DNA of 22,842 nucleotides from positions 1 to 22,842 of the forward strand of contig CAZEPJ010000069.1 in assembly GCA_964514105.1 (NCBI GenBank), given 5' to 3'. The notes under the pieces were generated by a model. The model was not told the DNA's origin, did no database searches, and was given only the letters and a program-made list of their open reading frames with translations. Numbering within the stretch: position 1 is the first letter of the stretch; every line of letters begins with the position of its first letter. The stretch is from CAZEPJ01 sp964514105. Lineage in GTDB: Bacteria; Desulfobacterota; Desulfocorpusculales; Desulfocorpusculum. Shown here piece after piece: positions 1 to 7,454 of the stretch. Both the position numbers and the translations under genes were made by a program.

Positions 1-1044
1 GATCTCCTTGCCGTAGTACCTGGCGATCATCATGATGCAGGTGGTGCCGCATGTGGTCTGGTCGCGCTGGGAGATGAAGGGAAAGCTGACGCGCCGGCGG
101 TAGAGCCCGGAGACCCTCCTGAAGAGGTTCCGCCTCTCTCCCGGGGGTGGCGGTTCCTCCCGCGGGGCAGCCTGGAGCATCTTGGCCTCCTTGAGGGCCT
201 CCAGCTCCTGCTTGATCATCTCTCGGTACGGGATAGGGGGCCTGTCCGAGAGGTAGGACTCGATGCGGTCCCTCAGGACCCTCTCGAGCTTGGGGGATCC
301 ACGGACCAGTTCCCGGAAGTCCGACTTGTTCAAGGAGAAAAGATGGCAGTCCGTGAGGCAGATCACATCCGCGTGGCGCCCCGCGTCTTCCAGCAGGGCC
401 TTCTCGCCGAAAAAGTCTCCTTCTCTCAGGAAGTTGATGATCTCTTGGCGGGAGCCCTCCCATCGCACCACCTTGAGCTTGCCCTGCTCCACCAGATAGA
501 ACTTGTCCGGAGCCGCGCCCTGCCGGAATACGACCTCACCCTCCTTGAAGAACTCGGGCGCCAGGCGCTGGACGAGGTCCTGGAGCTCCCGGGGGGGGAT
601 GGCCGAGAGGTCCGTACAGCCCTTGAGAAAGGTGTGAATGGACGTGTGACGGAGGAACTTGTCGAACTGCTCCCTGAGCTGGGGCCTGGAGAAGAGATAT
701 CGGTCGAAGGCGGGTCGGTCCAGGGAAAAAAGGAGGCCGTCCTCTGCGGCCCGGGCCGTGGCGCTTCTGGGCTGGTCCGTGATAAGGGCCGCTTCCCCGA
801 AGAAATCGCCGGAGGTCCTGACCCCGAGGTTGATGTCCTTGTGGCCGTCGGCCCGGAGGATCCGGACCTTGCCTGCGCAAACGATATAGAAGCGATCCCC
901 GGCGGCGCCCTGTTGAAAGACGACCTCGCCGGCCTTGACGGGCTGCAGCTTCGCCAGGCTGGCCAGCTCCCCCAGCTCCTCGTCGGTGTAGATGGCGAAG
1001 AGCGGGAGCGTCCTCAGGAACGCCTGCAGGGCCTTGTCATCCAT
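1..1044 (-). CDS. Cyclic-nucleotide-binding C39-peptidase ABC exporter (3' end beyond window)
   Basis: Only the N-terminal 348 residues lie in the window; the frame is open to base 1. Two cyclic-nucleotide-binding domains are visible, at about residues 10-120 and 140-245. Each keeps a phosphate-binding-cassette-like segment: GEAALITDQPRSA at 83-95, and GEKALLEDAGRHA at 213-225 with its Arg at 223. A charged linker follows, and a C39 peptidase domain begins near 320 (ISQRDQTTCG), with Gln326 as oxyanion-hole candidate and Cys332 as the nucleophile. In known C39 exporters this domain cuts substrates after a double-glycine leader and is followed by membrane and ATPase domains, which would lie outside the window. 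The ATG at 1044 sits 29 bases after the TolC-like gene on the same strand, so the two probably form a type I secretion operon. No substrate peptide was found nearby. The domain calls are firm; nucleotide control of export is inference. Confidence 0.88.
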   Translation of the reverse strand, partial: MDDKALQAFLRTLPLFAIYTDEELGELASLAKLQPVKAGEVVFQQGAAGDRFYIVCAGKVRILRADGHKDINLGVRTSGDFFGEAALITDQPRSATARAAEDGLLFSLDRPAFDRYLFSRPQLREQFDKFLRHTSIHTFLKGCTDLSAIPPRELQDLVQRLAPEFFKEGEVVFRQGAAPDKFYLVEQGKLKVVRWEGSRQEIINFLREGDFFGEKALLEDAGRHADVICLTDCHLFSLNKSDFRELVRGSPKLERVLRDRIESYLSDRPPIPYREMIKQELEALKEAKMLQAAPREEPPPPGERRNLFRRVSGLYRRRVSFPFISQRDQTTCGTTCIMMIARYYGKEI

Positions 1045-1073
1045 GGAGATCCAGGGCCTCGTCGGTCGCCGAC

Positions 1074-2576
1074 TCAATCCCCCGCGCGCATCAGGGCCTC
1101 CATCTCCCGCCGAAACAGGGAGACGGTGCCCAGCAAGAGCATGTAATCCACCTTGGTGTTGATCAGGCCCAGTTCGGCAGCGATGAGCGCGCGCTGGTAG
1201 TCCAGGGTGTCCAGGACCGTGCTCTTGTCCCGGATCAGCTTCTCCATCTCGTTGTTTAGGTTCTCCCGCGACAACGCCACGATCCCCTCGTCCACCCGCC
1301 ACTTGCGCCGGACCGTGTCCATATCCCGATACAGGTCGTGGACGATCTGGTCGATCTCCCCCAACCGGTTCTGGATGAGGATCTGGAGCTGCTGGATGCG
1401 GGCCTGGAACTCACCCACCTTGCTCCGGGCCGCCGTGTTGCCCAGGGGAAAGGAAAAGGTCCCCCGAAGGAGCACCCGGTAGTTGTCCGTGGACAGGTCA
1501 TTGATGGATCGAATCCAGGAGTCGAAGCCGTATCCCTCCATGCCCAACTCCACCGACAGGGTGAGGTCGGGCCGTCGGTCATCCAGGGCCTTGCGAAGGT
1601 CCTTGTCCACGAGGCGCGCCTCGCTCCGCAGCCGGGTCATCTCGATGTCCAGATCAGCCTTCCTCACGAGGGTCTCCTCCAGTGGAGGCAGGGGGATCCT
1701 GGGGGCCAGTCGGTCAGGGGAATCCACAGGCTGAACATGGGAGATCTCCTGGGTCCTGGGGTCGTTGTACATGGAGAGCATGAGCTGAAGCTGGCGCTGC
1801 CTGCAGCGGTTGTCCACCTCCAGGATCTCTCGATCCGCGGCCAGGAGGGCCGCCTCCATGCGGTTGAGATCCGTCACCGGGAGGCGCCGGAGGTTCACCT
1901 TCTCCCGGACGACGTCGTGGATCTCCTGCGTGTTCTGCCGGACGGCCCGAACCAGGCGCAGCTCCTCGATGGCCCGAAACAGAAGGAAGTAGTCGCGAAA
2001 GGTGTTGAACAGGACCAGGGCCTTGGTGTCGTCATACCGCTGCAGCTCCAGATCCCTCAAGATGGCGGCCTTGTCGATGTTGAGATTGGTGATCTGCGGT
2101 CCGAATCCCCGGAGGATGGGTTGTTCGTACTTGAGGAAGACGCTCGAGGTATATTCGTGAACGGTGAACCGGGGGATCTGGTAGGACAGGCGCTCGGACT
2201 CCGTGAGGTAGTTGAGGGAGGCCGCGCCGCCCAGCGGGGTCCGGCGGGAGAGGGAGACCAGGGCATCGCCCAGATCCTCCCCCCGGAGGTTGTCGAGGGT
2301 GGGGGAGCCCCATCTGGACTTGCCTCCCCCCCCCCTGAGGTTGAGCAGGGGGTCGTAGATGGATCTCTCGAACATCACTCGTCTGTCCGCGATGTCGATG
2401 CCCAGTTGGTGGTACCGGATCGTGCGGTTTTCCCGAAGGGCGATGGCCAGGGCGTCGGGGAGGCTCAGGGAAACGGCCCGCGTATCAGGGGCACAGAGGG
2501 CCGCGCCAGGAAAGACGAGGACGAACAAACAAAGCGCCCAGAGGACCGCGCTCGGGGCACGTTCGGCGATCCGCAT
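1074..2576 (-). CDS. TolC-family outer membrane efflux protein
   Basis: 500 residues, about the usual length for TolC-type proteins. The chosen start gives a clean signal peptide (MRIAERAP, then hydrophobic VLWALCLFVLVFPGAA, with likely cleavage after residue 29). The mature part begins with the family-typical LSLPDALAIALRENRTI and has two long helical halves with leucine/arginine-rich coiled-coil segments, as expected for a periplasmic tunnel and outer membrane barrel. An in-frame ATG at 2615 is an alternative start; neither start has a strong ribosome binding site. The gene lies directly upstream of the C39 ABC exporter, so it most likely supplies that exporter's outer membrane channel. No HlyD-type adaptor gene is seen in the window; it may lie to the left. 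The gene follows glnS by 130 bases on the same strand and could be cotranscribed with it. Confidence 0.88.
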   Translation of the reverse strand: MRIAERAPSAVLWALCLFVLVFPGAALCAPDTRAVSLSLPDALAIALRENRTIRYHQLGIDIADRRVMFERSIYDPLLNLRGGGGKSRWGSPTLDNLRGEDLGDALVSLSRRTPLGGAASLNYLTESERLSYQIPRFTVHEYTSSVFLKYEQPILRGFGPQITNLNIDKAAILRDLELQRYDDTKALVLFNTFRDYFLLFRAIEELRLVRAVRQNTQEIHDVVREKVNLRRLPVTDLNRMEAALLAADREILEVDNRCRQRQLQLMLSMYNDPRTQEISHVQPVDSPDRLAPRIPLPPLEETLVRKADLDIEMTRLRSEARLVDKDLRKALDDRRPDLTLSVELGMEGYGFDSWIRSINDLSTDNYRVLLRGTFSFPLGNTAARSKVGEFQARIQQLQILIQNRLGEIDQIVHDLYRDMDTVRRKWRVDEGIVALSRENLNNEMEKLIRDKSTVLDTLDYQRALIAAELGLINTKVDYMLLLGTVSLFRREMEALMRAGD

Positions 2577-2706
2577 GGGACATTCAGGCAAGCCAGACCC
2601 CAAGGCCTTGCGCATCGGAGACCCCAGCCCGTGAGGAACCCTGCTCGCTTCTAACCGAAAGGCGCACAGGAGTTCAGGGAAAAAGCCCGCCTTGCCATGG
2701 CATGGT

Positions 2707-4395
2707 CTATCCGGCATCCCTCTGGAGCTTGGCCCAGGAGTCCCGGAGGGTGACGGTTCGATTGAACACGAGTCGGGCGTCGCGGTGATCCATGGGGTCC
2801 GCGTTGAAGTACCCGATCCTCTCGAACTGGAAATGATCCCCCGGCAGGGCCTGCCCCAGGCTGGGCTCCACCTGGGCGGCCCGGACGACCTCCAGGGAAT
2901 CGGGATTGAGATGGGCCTTGAAGTCCGTTCCCTCGTTGGGATTCTCGGCCAGGAAGAGCCGGTCGTAGAGGCGCACCTCGGCGGTGAGGGCGTGCTGCGC
3001 GGAGACCCAGTGGATGGTCCCCTTGACCTTGCGGCCGTCGGGGGCAAATCCGCTGCGGGTCCGGGGGTCGTACGTGCAGCGGACCTCGATGACGCCGCCC
3101 GTGCTCGGGTCCCTGACCACGCCTGTGCACAGGACGAAATACCCGTAGCGCAGCCGCACCTCGCGGCCCGGCGCGAGGCGGAAGAACTTCCCGGGTGGAT
3201 CCTCGCGGAAGTCATCCTGCTCGATGTACAGGACTCGGGAAAATGGGATCCTGCGGGCGCCCATGGCCGGATCGTCCGGGTGGTAGGGACCCTCCAGATC
3301 CTCCGTTCGACCCTCCGGGTAGTTTTCGATGACCAGGCGCAGGGGCCGCAGCACCGCCATGACCCGCCTCGCGCGGCGGTTGAGGTCCTCCCGCACGCAG
3401 TGCTCCAGCAGGGGCATGTCGACGACGCTCTCCTTCTTGGCCACCCCGATGCGGTCGCAGAAATCCCGGATGGCCTCCGGGGTGTAGCCGCGCCGCCGGA
3501 GGCCCGCGATGGTGGGCATTCGCGGATCGTCCCAGCCGCGGACGTGGCCCTCCTCCACCAGCTGGATGAGCTTGCGCTTGCTCAGGACCGTATAGCTGAG
3601 GCTGAGCCTGGCGAACTCGATCTGCTGAGGGTGGCACGGGGCGCTCACGTTGTCCAGGACCCAATCGTACAGGGCCCGATTGGGTTCGAACTCCAGGGTG
3701 CAGATGGAATGGGTGATCCCCTCCTGGGCGTCCGAGAGGCAGTGGGTGAAGTCATACATGGGGTAGATGCACCACTGATCCCCCGTGCGATGATGGGGCA
3801 CCTTGCGGATGCGGTAGAGGACCGGGTCGCGCAGCACGATGTTGGGCGAGGCCATGTCGATGCGGGCCCGCAGGACGTGGGCCCCGTCCTCGAACTCCCC
3901 CGCCCGCATGCGGCGAAAGAGATCCAGGTTCTCCTCCACGGATCGATCCCGGTACGGGCTCTCCCGCCCTGGCTCGGTGAGGCTTCCCCGGTGATCGCGG
4001 ATCTCCTCGGGGCTCAGGCTGTCCACGTACGCCTTGCCCGTCCGGATGAGCTCCTCGGCATAGTCATACAGCCGGGGAAAGTAATCCGAGGCATACAAGA
4101 GGCGATCCTCCCAATCGAACCCCAGCCAGCGCACGTCCTGCTGGATGGCCTCCACGTACTCCACGTCCTCCTTGGCCGGGTTGGTGTCGTCGAAGCGCAG
4201 GTTGCAGGTCCCGCCGAATTGGCGGGCGATGCCGAAGTTGAGGCAGATGGACTTGGCGTGCCCGATGTGGAGATAACCGTTGGGCTCCGGCGGAAAGCGG
4301 GTGGCCACCCGCCCGCCGTGCTTTCCGCTCCTGACGTCTTCGGCCACGATCTCGCGGATGAAATCCGTCGCCGTCGGTACGGGCCGCTCGTTCAT
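2707..4395 (-). CDS. glnS: Glutaminyl-tRNA synthetase
   Basis: 562 residues; the E. coli enzyme is about 550. It charges tRNA-Gln with glutamine using ATP in the cytoplasm. The class I signature PPEPNGYLHIGHAKS is at about residues 35-49 (HIGH at 43-46), and the KMSKS-type loop VLSKRK is at 270-275. The catalytic Rossmann fold is followed by the two C-terminal beta-barrel anticodon-binding domains typical of GlnRS (for example DGRKVKGTIHWVSA). The family call over glutamyl-tRNA synthetase rests on this beta-barrel C-terminus and on strong GlnRS features such as CNLRFDDTNPAKE. The ATG at 4395 is chosen because conserved sequence begins shortly after it; upstream in-frame codons give only low-complexity sequence. 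A promoter lies about 100 bases upstream. Where present, this enzyme makes the Gat amidotransferase route for Gln-tRNA unnecessary. Confidence 0.96.
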   Translation of the reverse strand: MNERPVPTATDFIREIVAEDVRSGKHGGRVATRFPPEPNGYLHIGHAKSICLNFGIARQFGGTCNLRFDDTNPAKEDVEYVEAIQQDVRWLGFDWEDRLLYASDYFPRLYDYAEELIRTGKAYVDSLSPEEIRDHRGSLTEPGRESPYRDRSVEENLDLFRRMRAGEFEDGAHVLRARIDMASPNIVLRDPVLYRIRKVPHHRTGDQWCIYPMYDFTHCLSDAQEGITHSICTLEFEPNRALYDWVLDNVSAPCHPQQIEFARLSLSYTVLSKRKLIQLVEEGHVRGWDDPRMPTIAGLRRRGYTPEAIRDFCDRIGVAKKESVVDMPLLEHCVREDLNRRARRVMAVLRPLRLVIENYPEGRTEDLEGPYHPDDPAMGARRIPFSRVLYIEQDDFREDPPGKFFRLAPGREVRLRYGYFVLCTGVVRDPSTGGVIEVRCTYDPRTRSGFAPDGRKVKGTIHWVSAQHALTAEVRLYDRLFLAENPNEGTDFKAHLNPDSLEVVRAAQVEPSLGQALPGDHFQFERIGYFNADPMDHRDARLVFNRTVTLRDSWAKLQRDAG

Positions 4396-4498
4396 GTTCC
4401 CGGTCCTCGATCCCTTCTGCGGAGGGCATGCGGGCTGCCTCCGGGAGATTCGGCCCGCCGCCGCACGGCCGCCCCGGTGGAGGAACCCGGCGGGCTTC

Positions 4499-4528
4499 AT
4501 CATAAACAATGCCCGGAGCCGGGGTCAA
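4499..4528 (-). promoter_or_regulatory. Putative glnS promoter
   Basis: On the minus strand, TTGACC (4528-4523) and TATGAT (4504-4499) are separated by 18 bases. This is a good match to a sigma70-type promoter inside otherwise GC-rich DNA. It predicts a transcript start near 4492 and a leader of about 97 bases before the glnS ATG. Confidence 0.55.
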
Positions 4529-4685
4529 GGCGCCCCTCGGGCGCACGGGAGTCCCCCGGCCGGGGCCACGGCACCCCCCGGATCGGCCGCGCATCTTCCG
4601 CCAGCGGCGCGAGGTGGGGTATCATAGGCAAGAGCCTTCCATGGAAGGCGCTGAACAAACGATGGGATGGGGGGCGGGGCACGTC

Positions 4686-5903
4686 ATGGCGAACCGGGTG
4701 GATGCGGGGTTCATGGAGGAGCTCAAGCGGTACGGTGAGTTCGACGTGGCGGCCTGTTACAGCTGCGGTCATTGCGCGGGCACCTGCCCGCTGGTCAAGG
4801 CCGGCGAGAGCTTTCCGCGCCAGCTCATCCGCTATGCCCAACTGGGCCTTCGGGCACAACTGGGGGCTGCCAAGGCCGTCTGGTCGTGCTACTACTGCGG
4901 GGAGTGCTCCAAGGCCTGCCCCCGAAAGCAGACGCCGGGGGAGTTCATGGATGCGGCCCGTCGGTACTTCGTGACCCACTGGGACGTCACCGGGTTGAGC
5001 CGGCGGCTCTATACCTCCCGCCGGTTCACGGCCGTTTTCCTGGGGGCCGTGGCCCTCTTCTTCGCGATCCTGTTCGTGGCGACGGGCGGGCCCATGCGGT
5101 CTCAGCGCCTCGCCCTCTTCGACTTCGTGGACGTGGAGCTGCTGCACTACGCTGGCATCGCGGTGATGGCGCTGGTGGGCCTCGTCTTGGCCCTCAACGG
5201 GGCCAACATGGCGCGGCATGTGATGCGCGGGATGCCGCAGCCACCCCGGGCGAGTTTGCCCGAAAAGGTCCGCGACGCCTGGCTGGCAGCCCGGGACACC
5301 GTGGGCGAACTGGCCCTGCAGAGGGGATTGCGGGACTGCCACGCCCACGCCCCGGCGCCCGACGAGCCCCGGTACCTCACCCGCCGCGTCATCCACCTTG
5401 CCATCATGTGGGGTTTTCTGGGTCTCCTGGGGGCCACCACCCTGGACCTCCTTTTCAAGGAGCCGGGCTCCCATGTGCCCCTTTACTACCCCATGAGGCT
5501 CCTGGGGACGGTCTCGGGGCTGGCCCTCCTGTACGGGACAAGCGCCGCCTTGTGGCTGCGCAAGGCCCGCAGGGGCGGACCCGCCATGGAACGGTCCCTC
5601 CTTTCGGACTGGCTGCTCCTCTGGATGCTCTGGGCGACCACGGCCACGGGCTTCGTGGTGGAGGTGGCGGTGTACCTGCCCCGGGGGACCATCTCCGGGT
5701 ATCTGGTATTCCTGGTCCACATGGTGATGGCCATGGTGCTGCTCCTGCTGCTACCCTTCACCAAGTTCTCCCACGCCATTTACCGGCCGGCAGCGTTGTG
5801 GATCCACGCCTTCTGGATGCGCCGATGGGCCGGGCGCTCCGTGCGGCGGCGCTGGCTCGCCGGGGCCGGGGCAGGGAAGGCAAGGCCCCAGGCCGCCCAC
5901 TGA
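4686..5903 (+). CDS. QmoC-like HdrC/cytochrome b fusion (4Fe-4S membrane oxidoreductase subunit)
   Basis: 405 residues. The N-terminal part carries two 4Fe-4S motifs, at C24-C27-C30-C34 (CYSCGHCAGTCP) and C68-C71-C74-C78 (CYYCGECSKACP). This is the HdrC-type arrangement. The C-terminal part has about six membrane segments, near 113-133, 151-173, 234-255, 270-291, 305-330 and 338-358. Histidines H154, H237, H345 and H363 could ligate heme b, as in NarI/HdrE proteins. This HdrC-HdrE fusion is the layout of QmoC, which passes electrons between the quinone pool and soluble Hdr-like flavoproteins. No QmoA, QmoB or other Hdr partner lies nearby, so the donor and acceptor are unknown. ATGs at 4641 and 4662 are alternative starts; 4686 is preferred because the G-rich GGGGCGGGG precedes it. 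A possible -10 (TATCAT, 4620-4625) lies upstream with a poor -35. Confidence 0.82.
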   Translation: MANRVDAGFMEELKRYGEFDVAACYSCGHCAGTCPLVKAGESFPRQLIRYAQLGLRAQLGAAKAVWSCYYCGECSKACPRKQTPGEFMDAARRYFVTHWDVTGLSRRLYTSRRFTAVFLGAVALFFAILFVATGGPMRSQRLALFDFVDVELLHYAGIAVMALVGLVLALNGANMARHVMRGMPQPPRASLPEKVRDAWLAARDTVGELALQRGLRDCHAHAPAPDEPRYLTRRVIHLAIMWGFLGLLGATTLDLLFKEPGSHVPLYYPMRLLGTVSGLALLYGTSAALWLRKARRGGPAMERSLLSDWLLLWMLWATTATGFVVEVAVYLPRGTISGYLVFLVHMVMAMVLLLLLPFTKFSHAIYRPAALWIHAFWMRRWAGRSVRRRWLAGAGAGKARPQAAH

Positions 5904-5975
5904 AGGGGCGGGCTCCGCACCTGCGCCCCAAGGTCACAACGCCTGGCATCCGCCTCACCTCGGGCTCCCTGCCCT

Positions 5976-7355
5976 TCACGGCGCACCCTCCCGGCTGCGT
6001 TGGTCTCTCGACTCTCGGGCCAGGATGTTGTATCGGTGGGCCGCCCACACCGCTCCCAGCCCCCCCAACCCCAGGGCGCTGAAGGCCCAGCCCCAGACCA
6101 TGTATTGCCCCTGACCCAAGCCCCGGGAGGGGTTGGTCCAGTCCAGGATGGCGCCGAAGACGAGGGGCGAGACGGCCGCCGCCCCGAACCCCAGGAGGGA
6201 CCTCAGGCCCAGGGCCGCGCCCAGGTACGCCGACTCCACGGACTCGGTGAGGGCCGCGGAGAGGACGGGCGAGTCCCCAAGGGAGGAAAAGGCGTAGATC
6301 GTGCCGATGACGATGACGACGGCCAGGGGCCACCCCACGGTCCACCCGAAGACGAGGGAGCAGACCCCGGAGATGGCCGCCAGGCAGAGGATAACCCGGG
6401 CGCGGCCCATGCGGTCCGAGAGGCCTCCCATGGTGAAGCAGGCGAGGAGCCCCATGACGTGGAAGAGGGCCGTCATGTGGGCAGCCCACCCCGCGGAGCC
6501 GGCGACGCTGCTCCCCGCCAGGGTGAGACAGGCGGCCATGAAGGCGGGGGTCCACGACCACATGCCCTGGAGCTCCCAGTTGTGGGCCGTGTATCCCCAG
6601 ATAAGGAGCATGGCCCTCCGATTGCCCAGCACCTCCCGGCTGAAGCGCTGGCCCTGGCCCCTGGGGGCCACGGCGACCCGGGTGTGTCTCAGGGTGACCC
6701 ACGCCAGGACCCACCCCAATACGGGCCCCAGACAGGTGAGGAGAAAGGAAAGCTGGTACCCGCCCACCGGGAGGGCCGCGCCGCTCACGGCCAGGGAAAG
6801 GGCGTACCCGCACGAGGTGGCCGCCACGAACCATCCTACGGCCATGCCCCGGCTGGACGGGGCGTACTGGTCCGCGAGGATCATGACGCACGTGGTATAC
6901 CCGCCCCCCAGGGAGACGCCCACGATGGTGTTGAGGACGAGGGCGGAGAAAAACCCCCGGGCCAAAAGGGCGAAGGCCATGGCGCAGACCGCCGTGGCAA
7001 ACAGCGACCCGATGTACACACTCCGGGCGCTGACCCGGTCGGCCAGGCTCGAGCAGATCACCAGGGAGGCGGCGTAGCCGATCTGGAGGCCGCTGGCCAC
7101 GGCCCCGGCTTGGGCCCCGGACATGCCCCATTCCCGCTGCAGGACCGGGATGGCAGCCGCATAGCTCATGAAGACCAGGCTGTTGCAGATCCTGGAGCCG
7201 CAGATGCCCGCCAGCCACCAGTCGAATCGGGTGCGCCTTGCAGGGCCAGTGGGGGTGGGGGATGTCACGGGCCCAGACCCCGCCGCCTTGGGGGACACAG
7301 GGCACAATAGCCCGGGCCGGGGTGGGAGGAAAAAGACCTCCCAGGCCGGGTCCAT
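5976..7355 (-). CDS. MFS family permease
   Basis: 459 residues with about twelve hydrophobic segments in two halves, the layout of major facilitator superfamily transporters of the inner membrane. Family marks include the loop 2-3 motif region SSLADRVSARS and, in the second half, GGLSDRMGRAR. The substrate cannot be read from the sequence. The gene follows the TRAP permease by 99 bases on the same strand and is probably the last gene of that operon. The start is uncertain: the ATG at 7355 gives a 43-residue proline/glycine-rich tail before the first membrane segment, while a GTG at 7268 gives a more typical 14-residue tail. Neither has a strong ribosome binding site. The gene converges with the QmoC-like gene, leaving 72 bases between the stop codons. 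Confidence 0.85.
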   Translation of the reverse strand: MDPAWEVFFLPPRPGLLCPVSPKAAGSGPVTSPTPTGPARRTRFDWWLAGICGSRICNSLVFMSYAAAIPVLQREWGMSGAQAGAVASGLQIGYAASLVICSSLADRVSARSVYIGSLFATAVCAMAFALLARGFFSALVLNTIVGVSLGGGYTTCVMILADQYAPSSRGMAVGWFVAATSCGYALSLAVSGAALPVGGYQLSFLLTCLGPVLGWVLAWVTLRHTRVAVAPRGQGQRFSREVLGNRRAMLLIWGYTAHNWELQGMWSWTPAFMAACLTLAGSSVAGSAGWAAHMTALFHVMGLLACFTMGGLSDRMGRARVILCLAAISGVCSLVFGWTVGWPLAVVIVIGTIYAFSSLGDSPVLSAALTESVESAYLGAALGLRSLLGFGAAAVSPLVFGAILDWTNPSRGLGQGQYMVWGWAFSALGLGGLGAVWAAHRYNILARESRDQRSREGAP

Positions 7356-7454
7356 GCCTTGTCCAGCCCGACCCCGTATCTCATCTTCCCACCCGCCTTC
7401 ATGCGAGGTGGGAACGACGTGGATCGGCTGTCCCGCTGTGTCCTCGCCGATGGG

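Noticed and set aside
2640..2706. Intrinsic terminator after glnS, suggested by a TTTTT run on the minus strand
   Set aside because: No stable stem of adequate length directly precedes the T-run; only the small palindrome GCCATGGC is present.
1..4500. A small double-glycine leader peptide gene as cargo of the C39 exporter
   Set aside because: I looked for short frames with a GG leader and a ribosome binding site near the exporter and TolC genes and found none that was convincing.
2692..4974. Long plus-strand open frame antisense to glnS
   Set aside because: It mirrors the third-position GC bias of glnS on the opposite strand, has no family resemblance, and glnS is unambiguous. The same applies to other long antisense frames opposite TolC, the TRAP permease and iorA.
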